A stretch of DNA of 27,885 nt. It comes from CAZSWR01 sp964610885 (lineage in GTDB: Bacteria > Bacteroidota > Ignavibacteria > Kapaibacteriales > UBA2268). The stretch covers positions 1-27,885 of the forward strand of contig CAZSWR010000046.1 of NCBI GenBank assembly GCA_964610885.1, given 5' to 3'. Positions 1-9,700 of the stretch are shown here, one piece after another (the stretch's first letter is position 1; each line of letters starts with the position of its first letter). The notes below the pieces were generated by a model. That model saw only the letters and a program-made list of their open reading frames with translations, did no database searches and was not told where the DNA came from. A program made the translations under genes and the position numbers.

Positions 1-2
1 TC

Positions 3-18
3 GCTCAAGACGTTGAGC
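3..18. repeat. Short perfect hairpin at the left edge
   Basis: GCTCAA and TTGAGC pair across the 4-nt loop GACG. It lies 3' of plsY on the minus strand, or 3' of whatever gene lies left of the window. No T-run follows on the plus strand (the next bases are AGTTGTGCC), so it is not an obvious intrinsic terminator. It could be a REP-like palindrome like those elsewhere in the window. Confidence 0.4.
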
Positions 19-46
19 AGTTGTGCCTCTTGCTAGAATGAAACAA

Positions 47-116
47 CCCTGCTTTGCCAAAGGGGGGAAAGAAAAATCCAAGTTAATTCACTGATAATAA
101 TAGAGATAGAAAATTG
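47..116 (+). repeat. Dispersed intergenic repeat family 1, copy A
   Basis: This 70-nt stretch aligns end to end with 18446-18515 without obvious large gaps. Shared blocks are a C-rich start, AAGGGGG, GAAGAA-like, TAATnCAnTGATAATA, GAGATA and a closing TTG. Both copies lie in DNA without genes. The C-rich and G-rich blocks at the left end can pair to form a small hairpin. It is probably a decayed member of a dispersed non-coding repeat. The rest of 1-226 shows nothing else that can be named. Confidence 0.5.
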
Positions 117-226
117 TTCGTCGGTTGGCTGTCAACTTTATGTTTCTGCTATCTTTTTCCAAACCAACAATACAATTTGATTAGGGAAGGGCTATTATAA
201 TAATTCTTTCCCTTTTCTCCATCCTG

Positions 227-862
227 CTAATCCTGATAATCCTGGCGGTGGGTGAATTTATCTATTATGGGCCGAATATGCTTCAGCACGATCAGAGTCG
301 CAACAGCAGAGCAGCCGATGGCAACCGAATTCGTATTGGCAGCGAGCAGGTCGTAGGGCAGGCGTTGCAATCCGTGGGGAAGGATTGCATAAACGGCCGG
401 GATCAGGCCGGTAGCGAATAGCGAAGCCCAATGCACGTCCCGTTTCGCGAGAAGGAAAATAAAGAAATAGAGCACCAGCCAAACAATCGGGACAATTGGG
501 CTTATCAAAGCAAAAGCACCGAAAGCTGTTGCGAGGCCACGGCCGCCTCGGAACCTATGGAACACGTTAAAATTGTGTCCCAACACCGATAGAGCGCCTG
601 CCAGCAAGCACATTTCCGTCGTGGCACCGAACAACGCCCAAGCCACCCACACTGCCAATGCTCCCTTTGCCGCGTCGGTGGCAAGCACGAGCATTCCAAT
701 ACCTTTTTTTCCGGTAACTTCCCAGCTATTGACGGCACCAGGATTCCCTGTGCCCTCGCTCAAAATGTCTTTGCCGCCCAGCCGACGGACGAATAGGCTC
801 GCCGAGGGGAAACAGCCGGCAATGTACGAAATCAATATTATTAATAAAGACGAATAATCCAT
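227..862 (-). CDS. plsY: Glycerol-3-phosphate acyltransferase PlsY
   Basis: This 211-residue inner-membrane protein matches PlsY, which transfers the acyl group of acyl-phosphate to glycerol-3-phosphate to make lysophosphatidic acid, the first acylation step of phospholipid synthesis. The family's two clearest loops are present: GTGNPGAVN at residues 37-45 and GHNFNVF..FRGGRG at about 95-109. Hydrophobic segments near residues 4-22, 56-78, 84-96, 112-139 and 180-193 fit the usual multi-span topology, and the length is typical. The third motif near the C-terminus is weaker: KHIRPIIDKF stands where other members have an NIxRLxxGxE-like sequence. The ATG at 862 has no clear Shine-Dalgarno sequence. 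It follows the exported-protein gene on the same strand after 73 nt, but that gap holds a hairpin, so co-transcription is uncertain. A divergent paralog with altered donor use is possible but less likely. Confidence 0.85.
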   Translation of the reverse strand: MDYSSLLIILISYIAGCFPSASLFVRRLGGKDILSEGTGNPGAVNSWEVTGKKGIGMLVLATDAAKGALAVWVAWALFGATTEMCLLAGALSVLGHNFNVFHRFRGGRGLATAFGAFALISPIVPIVWLVLYFFIFLLAKRDVHWASLFATGLIPAVYAILPHGLQRLPYDLLAANTNSVAIGCSAVATLIVLKHIRPIIDKFTHRQDYQD

Positions 863-885
863 CCAAGATTCTCATGTTATTCACA

Positions 886-918
886 CAAAGCCGCACCAAC
901 TGCGAAGGCACGGCTTTG
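886..918 (-). terminator. Hairpin between the exported-protein gene and plsY
   Basis: CAAAGCCG (886-893) pairs with CGGCTTTG (911-918), with further partial pairing inside (ACC with GGC-A). It lies 18 nt past the stop of the minus-strand gene ending at 936 and before the plsY start at 862. There is no T-run after it on the minus strand, so it could be a Rho-type or weak terminator, or a leader structure of plsY. Confidence 0.4.
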
Positions 919-935
919 CAAACATAACCAATTTT

Positions 936-3098
936 TTAGAATTGAAGGGCATAGCTAATGCCTAGCGAAAGTTTCAATATCATGTTGAAAGATGTCTCGA
1001 AGTCGGAAGCCGGCTTGGAGAATACATATTTATAGTGCCTTCCGTATTCGCTTACGCGCTCTTGGGCGAAATCTTTGAAGTAGTCCTTAAGCGTTACCGT
1101 CGTCGCGTTAAGCGATGCGTCAAGGAAAGCGTTAAATCCGTAATACGGTTTCGATGCCGCCCTAAGGCCAAGGATTGCAATCAAACCATTCGACGAAACG
1201 GAGGAAGTTATCGTGGACGGATCATTTTCAGGTTTGTCGGAGCCCATCGGGTTCGGTGCCGCAAAATTCGCAGTGGCGGAGCACAACCCAAGTTTAAAGT
1301 AGGGAGACAGAGTATATGGTTTGTCGTAGGTGTAGTTGAAGTAGGTATATGAAAACTTAAGAAGCGCCCAGCTCGGCTTTACATTGAAACTGAGTGTGTA
1401 ATCTTTGTTATCAGGAGTAAATGCGTCGCTACCAATATTGACGTCCAAACCAAGCCTGAATTCATCAAATACTCTCATCGAGAAGCTAAGCTCGACCAAG
1501 CCCAATGAAAGCTCGTTGGTTTTGTAATCAATTTTTTCCTTTGCGTAACCAGAGCTGTAGCCATCGGACCAACGTTGTATGTAAGTCTCATCGTAATTTG
1601 CCCATACGAATGAAAACGTTAGCGGTACGATCGCAGCCGACACATCGAAGTCCCCTTCGTATTTTCCTCTTTTATAGCTGCCGGCGTGGTTTTCTGCACT
1701 CGATTGCATCAGAGCCGTGATTTCGTCGGGCAAGTGATTGGGAAGTTTCGTACTCGAGCCATAGCAAGCCAGCCAGTTCAGATATTTTACGATTGCCTCT
1801 TTATTCCCTTCCTGGGTCTGGGTTACGAATGTGGTTAGAATATCATCAGAATTTAGAATAGTGCAGTTTTTCTTCCATGATTTGTAATCATAATTCTCGA
1901 CGTCGGTTACCACTGTTTTCTGCGAGTTGCTGGCCACAATCAATTTTTCCAATACTTTTCCATCCTTCATGACGAGTTTTACCCGCTTCGAATACTTCCG
2001 GACGGCCTTTTCGTGAGGAACGATCAGAAGTGTTTTTTCTAGTGTTGGGACGACAAGGTAAACCTCATTGACTTTATCCGTAAGGTAGTATCTTTCGTAA
2101 TTCAAAGTCAACTCCGAGAGCATGAGCGCCATATCGTTCGGGAGGATTAGGTTCGTATCAGTATTATTATTTCTCTTGCAAACGAACACGATGTTATTAT
2201 CTTGGTCAGCGAACAAATCGGCCTTTGCTAAGCCTTTCAAGCCGGCAAAGAAACCGAAGAAATTGCTCATGTTCAGCGAAAGCGTATTCCCGACTCTGTC
2301 ATTCAAAGCAATGCTTCTCAGCCCTGCATTTGTGCTGCCACCAGCGGGTTGCAGTTTGAAATAAGACTTAGAGAACTCATTCGATGCTTTCCTGAGTTCG
2401 GGAGTGGTATTCGGCCAGACGCACATCGGATACGCATCGTTCAGAAAGATTGTCCATTGGGCGAGGTCGCCATCTACTGTGTAGGTCTTCGTGGCCGTCC
2501 GTACCGTCGCGATATCTGTAAATGCCACCATGGCCGCTTTGGCGGCTGCTTTGGCCCACTCATAGATTAGATTCGAACCGAATTCGCATTGAAAAACAGA
2601 CACCCACGAATAGTGGTTGCCCACGAGAATGCCGGAAATTTCTTTCCCGTCCTTTGTCTTTATCTGAATCACTTGCCTGTTTGGCGTGGAATAATCGTAG
2701 ATATAGAAGAATTCCTTCGGGAAAGCTTTCCAATTGAAATTATCGTCGAAACCGGATTTTGCATTATTTATCAATTCGTAGTTCTCGAAGAAAAATTGAA
2801 GCGTTTTCATATTATCCGGCGTGAAGGCAAAAGTAGTATCGATGAATTTCGCTTTGGGGTCTGTTGCGGGGTCTTTCGAGTAGGTCGCCTTGCAGAGAAT
2901 TTTCCCAGCATCCCCATCGGTGAAGAACTCTGCGCTTTTGAATTGGCGGGCGTAACGGAAAAGCGAGAAGTACTCCCTTTCGAAGCTGTCGATTTCGCTT
3001 CCAATCCTGGGCGAGACCACAAATGGCGTGGCTGAATATGCTATGGCTCCGCATAGAACAAACAAAACAGCTAAAAGAATGGTACGAGATTTAATCAT
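936..3098 (-). CDS. Exported protein of unknown function, probable outer-membrane barrel C-terminus
   Basis: I do not recognise this protein of about 720 residues. A GTG at 3107 would add MII, but the ATG at 3098 is preferred because a GGTGAT Shine-Dalgarno-like stretch lies just upstream and the protein then starts MIKSRTILLAVLFVLCGAIA, a clean signal peptide with probable cleavage near YSA-TP. The middle is soluble and mixed, without a motif I can name. From about residue 480 to the end there are alternating hydrophobic and polar strands rich in Tyr and Phe, and the chain ends LSLGISYALQF. A terminal Phe after an amphipathic strand is the usual signature of an outer-membrane beta-barrel recognised by BamA. 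A surface or transport role is therefore inferred, not shown. It lies upstream of plsY on the same strand. Confidence 0.7.
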   Translation of the reverse strand: MIKSRTILLAVLFVLCGAIAYSATPFVVSPRIGSEIDSFEREYFSLFRYARQFKSAEFFTDGDAGKILCKATYSKDPATDPKAKFIDTTFAFTPDNMKTLQFFFENYELINNAKSGFDDNFNWKAFPKEFFYIYDYSTPNRQVIQIKTKDGKEISGILVGNHYSWVSVFQCEFGSNLIYEWAKAAAKAAMVAFTDIATVRTATKTYTVDGDLAQWTIFLNDAYPMCVWPNTTPELRKASNEFSKSYFKLQPAGGSTNAGLRSIALNDRVGNTLSLNMSNFFGFFAGLKGLAKADLFADQDNNIVFVCKRNNNTDTNLILPNDMALMLSELTLNYERYYLTDKVNEVYLVVPTLEKTLLIVPHEKAVRKYSKRVKLVMKDGKVLEKLIVASNSQKTVVTDVENYDYKSWKKNCTILNSDDILTTFVTQTQEGNKEAIVKYLNWLACYGSSTKLPNHLPDEITALMQSSAENHAGSYKRGKYEGDFDVSAAIVPLTFSFVWANYDETYIQRWSDGYSSGYAKEKIDYKTNELSLGLVELSFSMRVFDEFRLGLDVNIGSDAFTPDNKDYTLSFNVKPSWALLKFSYTYFNYTYDKPYTLSPYFKLGLCSATANFAAPNPMGSDKPENDPSTITSSVSSNGLIAILGLRAASKPYYGFNAFLDASLNATTVTLKDYFKDFAQERVSEYGRHYKYVFSKPASDFETSFNMILKLSLGISYALQF

Positions 3099-3250
3099 GA
3101 TAATCACCGATAGAATTAGATTAGTAATGGCCTATCGGAAAACTGGCTGGGATACTTGGAGTTGTTTTGCGAAGTATATAAAATAACCCGGGAAGGAGAC
3201 ATCCTTTCCGGGGAATCAAGTTCCAACAGGTTATCAATTTAAAATACTTG

Positions 3251-3325
3251 TGGTCGCTATGTGACTTGAACACATGACCTTTCGCGTGTGAGGCGAACGC
3301 TCTAGACCAACTGAGCTAAGCGACC
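3251..3325 (-). tRNA. tRNA-Val (anticodon CAC)
   Basis: Read on the minus strand, the cloverleaf is complete: acceptor GGTCGCT pairs with AGCGACC, the D arm is GCTC..GAGC, the anticodon stem TTCGC/GCGAA encloses the 7-nt loop CTCACAC with anticodon CAC, and the T arm is ATGTG-TTCAAGT-CACAT. The discriminator is A at 3251. The 3' CCA is not encoded, since CAA follows, so it must be added by CCA-adding enzyme. Confidence 0.95.
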
Positions 3326-3449
3326 AAGCATTCAAAATTAAGGATTTTTTGTTGTTTTACCAAATCATTTATTGAAAGCGAATCGAATTTTTGAATTTTT
3401 TGTTTTCAAAGCGCATTGTTCGGGCTAATCACAGGCTCTATTTTTTTTC

Positions 3450-3515
3450 CTCATCCGATGGCTTGCGAGCAGTTATTTGTAATTGAACTTGCTGCTTTGG
3501 TAGTCATCGGATGAG
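3450..3515. repeat. Structured intergenic element with 11-bp perfect inverted repeat
   Basis: CTCATCCGATG (3450-3460) is exactly complementary to CATCGGATGAG (3505-3515), with 44 nt between. Inside, GCGAGCAG and CTTGCTGC can pair partly, giving a long, interrupted hairpin. A T8 run immediately precedes the left arm, so on the minus strand the hairpin would be followed by a U-tract. That could make it a terminator for minus-strand transcription toward tRNA-Val, or a small structured RNA. The 3326-3707 interval holds no gene. Confidence 0.45.
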
Positions 3516-3569
3516 CTGCTCTATCTGGCTGGCTTCCTTGAGAAAGGACACGGCATTGTATGAAACGCA

Positions 3570-3601
3570 ATCATCTCATCATCACATCATCTCATCATCA
3601 C
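3570..3601. repeat. Two tandem 16-bp repeats
   Basis: The unit ATCATCTCATCATCAC occurs twice exactly, followed by a partial third start (ATCAG). It is a simple ATC-rich tandem repeat in the gene-free interval before the CNNM/CBS gene, 52 bp upstream of its predicted TTG promoter element. No function is evident; copy number could vary between strains. Confidence 0.7.
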
Positions 3602-3652
3602 ATCAGCTAATCCCACTCGGCCGGCGTTGCAATTGTTTCCAAATGAATTAGC

Positions 3653-3681
3653 TTGGATTTGGTAAATAATCTGTATTTTTG
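3653..3681 (+). promoter_or_regulatory. Candidate Bacteroidota-type promoter for the CNNM/CBS-M16 pair
   Basis: TTG at 3653-3655 and TATTTTTG at 3674-3681 match the TTTG...TAnnTTTG primary promoter pattern of Bacteroidota with an 18-bp spacer. The gene starts at 3708, leaving a leader of roughly 20 nt. No other equally good match is seen in the 3.6-3.7 kb stretch. Confidence 0.45.
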
Positions 3682-3707
3682 TTCTTTTGAATGTTGCAAT
3701 TTAATAG

Positions 3708-5024
3708 ATGATTTTTAATATATTTATTACTGTTTTCTTGGTCTTGCTGAACGGGTTCTTCGTGGCGGCAGAATTTGCATTGGTGAAAGTGCGAATGTCG
3801 CAAATCGAACTATTGGCGCGGTCTGGCAGCCGAATGGCTCGCCTGACTCGGAATCTGATTACGCATTTGGACGAATACCTTTCGGCGACGCAGCTCGGCA
3901 TCACTCTCGCTTCGCTTGGGCTGGGCTGGATCGGCGAACCGGTGGTGGCGGAGGCGATGATTGATGCCATGGCTTGGCTTTCGATCACTCTCCCGGCCGA
4001 TTATGCCCACCAATTCGCACTGCCTGTGGCATTCGTTTTCATCACGATGATGCACATAATTTTCGGAGAGCTGGCGCCCAAAACGATGGCCATTCAAAAG
4101 CCTGAGCGTATTTCGCTCTATGTGTCGTATCCTCTGAAAACATTTTATATAATATTCAAACCATTTATTTGGCTGCTCAATTCCACGGCTAACCAGTTTG
4201 TCCGATTCCTCGGTTTCCACAGCATTAGCGAGGAACACACTTTGCATTCGGCGGAGGAATTGCGCTTCATTATCGAGGAAAGCTCGAAATCGGGCGCAAT
4301 CGAACCGGACGAGAGGCAACTGATCGAAAACGTGTTCGATTTCGCCGATACGCCCATCAAGCAAGTGATGGTGCCACGTAGGAATATCGTCGCGTTGGAC
4401 ATCAATTCCGATGTGCATTCGGCCATTTTGAAATTCAAAGCCGAGGGCTATTCCCGCCTTCCCGTCTTCGATGGCTCGATCGACAATATCATCGGCGTGC
4501 TGTTCGCTAAGGATTTGTTGGGTATCGATATCGAACAGAATCTCCCTGTCAGGAGCTTCACGCGCGCGCCGCACTTCACTTCCGAAGGCGAAATGATAAG
4601 CAAGCTGCTTCAGGAAATGAGGCGGAAGAAAGTCCATTTCGCAGTAGTCTCGGACGAATTCGGCGGGACGGCCGGAATCGTTACGCTGGAGGATATTATC
4701 GAGGAAATCGTGGGCGAAATCCAAGACGAATACGACAACGAAACGCCCGCCGTCGTGCAGCACGAAGACGGATCGTTCGTTGCGAAGGCGCATTCGGCCA
4801 TCGCCGATTTGAACGACTACCTGCCCGTACCGCTCGAGGGCGGCGAGGACTACGAAACGCTCGGCGGAATGATTAGCAGCATGACCGGCCGTATCCCCGA
4901 AATTAACGAAATAATCGAGACTGATAAATACCTTATAACCGTGCTTTCACGAACGAAACGCACACTCGAATCACTGAAAATTACACTAAAAGAGAATGAC
5001 GAAATAAATGATGAAGAGATCTAA
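3708..5024 (+). CDS. CNNM/CBS domain membrane protein (CorC/TlyC, UPF0053 family)
   Basis: This 438-residue protein has the three-part family layout. An N-terminal CNNM transmembrane domain covers about residues 1-190, with hydrophobic segments near 1-22, 60-80, 97-120 and 143-165; GELAPKT lies near 124-130. A pair of CBS domains follows at about 205-335, including MVPRRNIVALD and DEFGGTAGIVTLEDIIEEIVGEI. A CorC_HlyC domain covers about 345-425, where GGMI and TVLSR-like strands occur. Relatives are often labelled haemolysins, but experimental work links CNNM proteins to Mg2+ or Co2+ export with CBS-bound nucleotide control, and I infer a divalent-cation transport role. The start ATG is well supported, though the leader has no strong Shine-Dalgarno sequence. 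Its last 17 nt overlap the next gene, implying translational coupling with the M16 peptidase. Confidence 0.88.
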   Translation: MIFNIFITVFLVLLNGFFVAAEFALVKVRMSQIELLARSGSRMARLTRNLITHLDEYLSATQLGITLASLGLGWIGEPVVAEAMIDAMAWLSITLPADYAHQFALPVAFVFITMMHIIFGELAPKTMAIQKPERISLYVSYPLKTFYIIFKPFIWLLNSTANQFVRFLGFHSISEEHTLHSAEELRFIIEESSKSGAIEPDERQLIENVFDFADTPIKQVMVPRRNIVALDINSDVHSAILKFKAEGYSRLPVFDGSIDNIIGVLFAKDLLGIDIEQNLPVRSFTRAPHFTSEGEMISKLLQEMRRKKVHFAVVSDEFGGTAGIVTLEDIIEEIVGEIQDEYDNETPAVVQHEDGSFVAKAHSAIADLNDYLPVPLEGGEDYETLGGMISSMTGRIPEINEIIETDKYLITVLSRTKRTLESLKITLKENDEINDEEI

Positions 5025-6288
5025 AAAAATCGAAAACGAAGCGCAACACGATAACTCAGTTGTTTACAGAAAGACCGTGCTCGAGTCCGGCCTGACTATC
5101 CTCAGCGAAGAGGTTCCGGCAGTCGAATCGTTTGCGCTCGGAGTAACGGCCAACGCCGGTTCGCGGGACGACGAAGAATCCCTCAGCGGATTGGCCCATT
5201 TCGTGGAGCATACTGCATTCCGCAGCACTCTCAAACGCTCTGCCAAACAGATTGCGCGCCAGTTCGAGGATCTCGGGGCCTACTCGAATGCCTTCACGAC
5301 CAAGGACGTTACTTGCTATTACGTTCGGGCGCTCAGCGGGAAATTCTCGAAGATACTCGACATACTCATCGATTTGGCCGCGCATCCGGTTTTCGTCCAA
5401 AAGGACGTCGAGAAGGAGCGTTCCATTATTATCGAAGAAATTCGATCGTACGAAGACGATCCCGAGGAGCTGATTTTCGATTACGGCGACAAGTTGATAT
5501 ACAACGATGCCGGCCCATCGCTTCCTATAGCCGGATTCGTGGAATCGGTCGAAAAAATCAATTCCGAACACCTTATCGAATTTCATAAAAAATACTACGA
5601 TCCTCGGAACATTATCATTTCCGTTGCGGGGAATATTCCCCACGACAGAATTGTCCGCGAGGTGTCCGATTTGTTTGACTTGGCCTCGAGCGGCGCGGTT
5701 TGCCATACGAAGCGTACGGGTATCGCTTACTCGCCGGACAACGTTACGGTCGAGAAGCCATTCCAGCAGGCGCATATCTTGCTTTGCCGCCAGGTGGAGG
5801 GCATGCAGAGCGAAGACCGCTACCCCTTGGCCGTGCTGAATATCTTGCTCGGAGACGGGTTCAGCTCTCGTCTGTACCAAAGGCTCCGCGAAAAACACGG
5901 GCTGGCCTATTCGGTGTATTCGTCTCTGCAAACCATGGCGGACGTGGGCGGGCTGTACGTCTATGCAGGAACGGACGAGAAGAATACCGCAAAAACTGAA
6001 CGGCTGATCTATTCCGAGCTGGAAAAACTCTACGCCGACGGGATCACGAAAACCGAACTGAACCGCGCCAAAGAGCAGATTAAAAGTTCGACCATTATGG
6101 CGCTCGAAAGCATGTCCACACGTATGCAGTCATTGGCCAAATCGGAGTTCTGCTTGGGCGTCTATGAGGACATCGAGCGCACCAATGCCGAAATCGATGC
6201 CATCACGATGGACAGCGTGGACCGCACGATAAAGAAATATTTCAATCGCGACAGCTGGTGCAAAGTGCAGTTCAATCCTGAAGATTGA
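5008..6288 (+). CDS. M16 family zinc metallopeptidase (processing peptidase-like)
   Basis: The protein is 426 residues long, the usual size of two-lobed bacterial M16B peptidases. The inverted zinc motif HFVEH occupies residues 64-68 (His64, Glu67, His68), and the third metal ligand falls in EEIRSYEDDPEE at about 143-154, about 75 residues later as expected. The second lobe covers about 180-370 and contains the Arg/Tyr pair region SSRLYQRLREKHGLAYSV that M16 enzymes use to hold substrate. There is no signal peptide, so it is probably cytoplasmic. It starts inside the 3' end of the CNNM/CBS gene: ATGATG at 5008, with stop of the first gene at 5024. The substrate is unknown; M16 enzymes degrade or trim short unfolded peptides. 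The strong hairpin at 6354-6384 ends the unit. Confidence 0.92.
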   Translation: MMKRSKKIENEAQHDNSVVYRKTVLESGLTILSEEVPAVESFALGVTANAGSRDDEESLSGLAHFVEHTAFRSTLKRSAKQIARQFEDLGAYSNAFTTKDVTCYYVRALSGKFSKILDILIDLAAHPVFVQKDVEKERSIIIEEIRSYEDDPEELIFDYGDKLIYNDAGPSLPIAGFVESVEKINSEHLIEFHKKYYDPRNIIISVAGNIPHDRIVREVSDLFDLASSGAVCHTKRTGIAYSPDNVTVEKPFQQAHILLCRQVEGMQSEDRYPLAVLNILLGDGFSSRLYQRLREKHGLAYSVYSSLQTMADVGGLYVYAGTDEKNTAKTERLIYSELEKLYADGITKTELNRAKEQIKSSTIMALESMSTRMQSLAKSEFCLGVYEDIERTNAEIDAITMDSVDRTIKKYFNRDSWCKVQFNPED

Positions 6289-6353
6289 TGAATAGGGTGG
6301 GGCAATTGCCTCAACGAATTGCTACCAGAAAAAGTATTATATTGCTAAGCAGA

Positions 6354-6384
6354 AAAAAAGCCACCCCGAAAAGGTGGCTTTTTT
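6354..6384. terminator. Strong bidirectional intrinsic terminator
   Basis: AAAAAAGCCACC (6354-6365) pairs perfectly with GGTGGCTTTTTT (6373-6384) around a CCGAAAA loop. The GC core followed by T6 on both strands makes it a terminator for the M16 gene on the plus strand and, read the other way, for the minus-strand transcription through tRNA-Glu. Confidence 0.9.
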
Positions 6385-6478
6385 ATTGGAATTTTGAAAT
6401 TGTCAGCATATTGTCGGTATTGGAAATATCGAGATTTTGTAAATCTTTTCTATTCAAATACTTATCAATCTGGTTTTG

Positions 6479-6550
6479 TAGCGCATAGGGGAATCGAACC
6501 CCTGTTTCAGCCTTGAGAGGGCCGTGTCCTAACCGCTAGACGAATGCGCC
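6479..6550 (-). tRNA. tRNA-Glu (anticodon CTC)
   Basis: On the minus strand the acceptor GGCGCAT pairs with ATGCGCT (one terminal G-U), the D arm is GTC..GAC with the GCGGTTA loop, the anticodon stem CGGCC/GGCTG carries loop CTCTCAA with anticodon CTC, and the T arm is CAGGG-GTTCGAT-CCCCT. The discriminator is A at 6479. CCA is not encoded. Confidence 0.95.
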
Positions 6551-6653
6551 GGCGAACACTAAACAGATTACAAATTTAATATATTTTTTGATAATTGCAA
6601 AATATTATTATGATTTATCAACTCTGTACCGAGATTGGTTCCGCAAATTGAAA

Positions 6654-6684
6654 GAAGCCCGACTAACATGCTTAGCCGGGCTTC
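6654..6684 (-). terminator. Hairpin downstream of the first IgGFc/PKD gene
   Basis: GAAGCCCG (6654-6661) pairs with CGGGCTTC (6677-6684), and the inner CTAA/TTAG adds four more pairs. On the minus strand it lies 38 nt past the stop of the gene at 6723 and is followed by TTTCAATTT, a weak U-tract. It is a likely terminator, though less ideal than 6354-6384. Confidence 0.6.
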
Positions 6685-6722
6685 GATATTGGTAGAGTGT
6701 GGCCGAATTTGGCCGATTTTTT

Positions 6723-9700
6723 TTACTGTTTCGTAAATCTCAAATATTGCGTTCTGCCGCCAATCTCCAAGCGGAGGAAATAAACTCCTGAGGCAATGCC
6801 TTGGGTGCCGATTCGAATCGACCTCGTGGGGCTGCCATCGCTCGGGCCGAAAGATACATTTGCGACCTCCGTGCCGAGCATATCCACAATCGAAATGCGC
6901 CCGCCATCCGTCGAATTTATGCGAACGAATAACTCATCTTCGACAGGATTGGGATAGATTGACGCAGAGCTGGCCAAAGGTTCGCTCTCCGCTTCGTTGT
7001 AGAAATATATCATATCGGACATTTCGGACTGACAGCCAAAATCGCTTATCACTCGGACTGAAATGCTGTCCTGAAGAGTGGGAGTGATGACCCGAGTCGT
7101 ATCGCCCATGAACATTCCTTTTCTGAACCAATGGTTGCCATATTCTGCGCTCGAGGACAGTGTGTCGCCGCTTCGCGAAATTGTCGGGCGGGGCGGAATG
7201 GGGTGAATGACAACTCGTAGCCAAGCAGTATCTATGCAATGCGAAATCCTGTTTCTGACGATCAGAGTAACCAAGCCCGTATCGGCTGCCGGCCACAAAA
7301 CGTCGCACATATCATTTGTTTGGCTAAGGATGGAGCCTTTTTCGACTGCCCACCAGCATTCCAGGTCGGGATCGGCAACAGAATATATTTCATCCGTGCC
7401 CTGGCAAACGAAACTCGGTCCATATATTTCTGCCTGGGGTTTCGGGAAGATTGTTACCAACACGGTATCGATATGAATGCTGTTCGTGGCGGTGTCGGTC
7501 ATTTTCACGATAATCTTGCCGATGCCGGGTTCGCCCCAGAGCACTTCGATGAATCTGTAGTTGATTTGGTGCAACACGCCGCCCTCGATAGTCCAATCGT
7601 AGTGGAACTTGTCGTTCGTGATGGTAAAATATGTTTCGGTCGAATGTTCGCAGGCGAAGAGGTCGCCCATTTGCCCCGCGAATGGGTTCGGCCATTGAGC
7701 GATTCCGACGCCAAGCTCGAGGGATTTCGTGCAGAGTGATTCTTTGTTTATTTGAGTAACTTTCACCACGCCGCCGCTGGCGAAGTCCCAGCGAATGAAC
7801 GCGGAGCTGTCGGTCGTACGAAGTATGAAGCCACCGGTAACTTGCCAAGTGTTTTCATTGTATTGTGACGTTGGGACAGAGTACTCATAGACTTCGCCTG
7901 AAAACACTCTTGTGGGGCCGTGAATTTCTGTGATCTGCGGGAAATTACGGACGCGAAGTGTTTGCGAAGATGAATCCACACAACCGCTGAAGGTCGTAAC
8001 TCTGTGCCTAACCGTGTAATCCCCTGTGGCAGTATAAACGTGCTGGGCGTGTAGCCCGGTCGCCGTTGCGCCATCGCCGAAATCCCATTCCACCAATTCG
8101 ATAGCGTCGGAAATTACTGTTGAGTTGTCAAAGAAATCTACGGCGGCCAAATCGCAAGGAAGATTTGATTTGTTGAACTCTGCGTGGACTTTTGCAAATT
8201 GTAGTTTGTATTCGGTCGAATCGATGTTCCCATCAGCAAATAAAACCCGCAGCTTGACAAGGTAGTCGCGGGCAATGCCGTAAACATGCACCGGGTCGGA
8301 TGCGCTCGACGTGCCTCCATCGCCGAAATCCCAGAAGTATTCGGCAATTGCCGAAGGGGTGGAATTGACATGGAAATGGAACTCGTGGCTGCCGCATGGC
8401 ACCGGATCGATACTGATTGTAAATGGGTTCAGATTGACGCCTACCACATATCCATAGCTATCAGCAGTTCCAAATCCATATGCGTAAGCGAAGAATCCCG
8501 AATCGGAAGTGGTTTGGATTCTGTTAGCCCCCGAAGGTACTTGGACGGTGGCCGTGGAATAGGACGTATCGATCGCCAGAGGCGTAAAATATCTAAATAA
8601 ACTACTATCATTCAAAGTAATCTTACTGGCTTCCGACGATGGAACAACCACGTTGAGATAACTGTTAGTGATTGTGAGCTTCTGATAAGCGTGGAATGTG
8701 ATATCCTTCCTTTTTTGACGAACAGGATTAATCATAACCATGAAAGGATCCGACGAGTAATTTCCGTCATATCCTTTGCTGGTGCAGAAAAGAGCCACAC
8801 TGATTGGCTTGTCTGACGTAATCTTCGATGCGCCCACAATAATTGTATCTTTATACTGCCTTGAAGCAATGTTCGCAAAGAAAACACCGTTTATGAAAAC
8901 ATTTGTGTTGTCGTCCAATGCCACAATTCTGTACACATCGCCGCGAGTTTTGGTTGCGAGTGGAACCGTTACAAATGTTTTGCCCCACGATTCGGTCGGA
9001 TACATTTGCTCGACTAAATGATTGCAGGTTCCGCGATCGGGCGGCACGAAGGTGCACGAATTACCTGCGAATAAGGAGAAATTCTTACGGTTGCCACTCG
9101 TAACCAGCGTACCCGTTAGCGAATTGATAGATTTAACCTGATACACTTGCCCTTGGTTAAGCATAATATTCAATTCGCCTCCGGCAGGAAACCCACTTTC
9201 AAGATTTGCTGTCGGGTTTATTGTTATCGCTGTGTTGTCTTCGTTGGCCACTATCAGAAATTCTGAATAAAACAAAGGGACGTAGTCTGTAATTATATAA
9301 TTGTATCCAACTGAAGACGAAGGCAAGACAATTGACCCGTCAGTCGTATAGTTCTGGTAATTCAAAAAGTTAACATTCACCGGTGCGTCCGAAGTAACAT
9401 GGATCCCCCTGCCGGAGATAACTTCCGAACTGTAAAAGGTTACCGAGTCCCGAGGAATCACAACCTGAACCGTGTGATTCGCCTCGACCGTGAAGGGCAT
9501 TGACCAATTTTTAAGCGGCATCGAGATTTGTCCGCTCGCGTTATCCTTCGAACTAATGGTTACAGTGTACTCCGGTCGTGACCATTTTGTTGAATCATTC
9601 ATCATAAATCCGAGCCAGAAATCAGTGCCTTCGGAGGTTTTCTGTGCGAAGAGCGTCGCACTTGAGCTTGCAACGAGAATACCAATGAACACCGATGAAA

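Noticed and set aside
3810..4793. Long open frame of 327 codons on the minus strand inside the CNNM/CBS gene
   Set aside because: It is antisense to a well-supported gene, has His/Arg-rich low-quality composition, and shows no domain; it arises from codon bias.
6285..6488. Plus-strand open frame of 67 codons after the M16 gene
   Set aside because: It runs through the strong terminator hairpin and into tRNA-Glu, so it cannot be a real gene.
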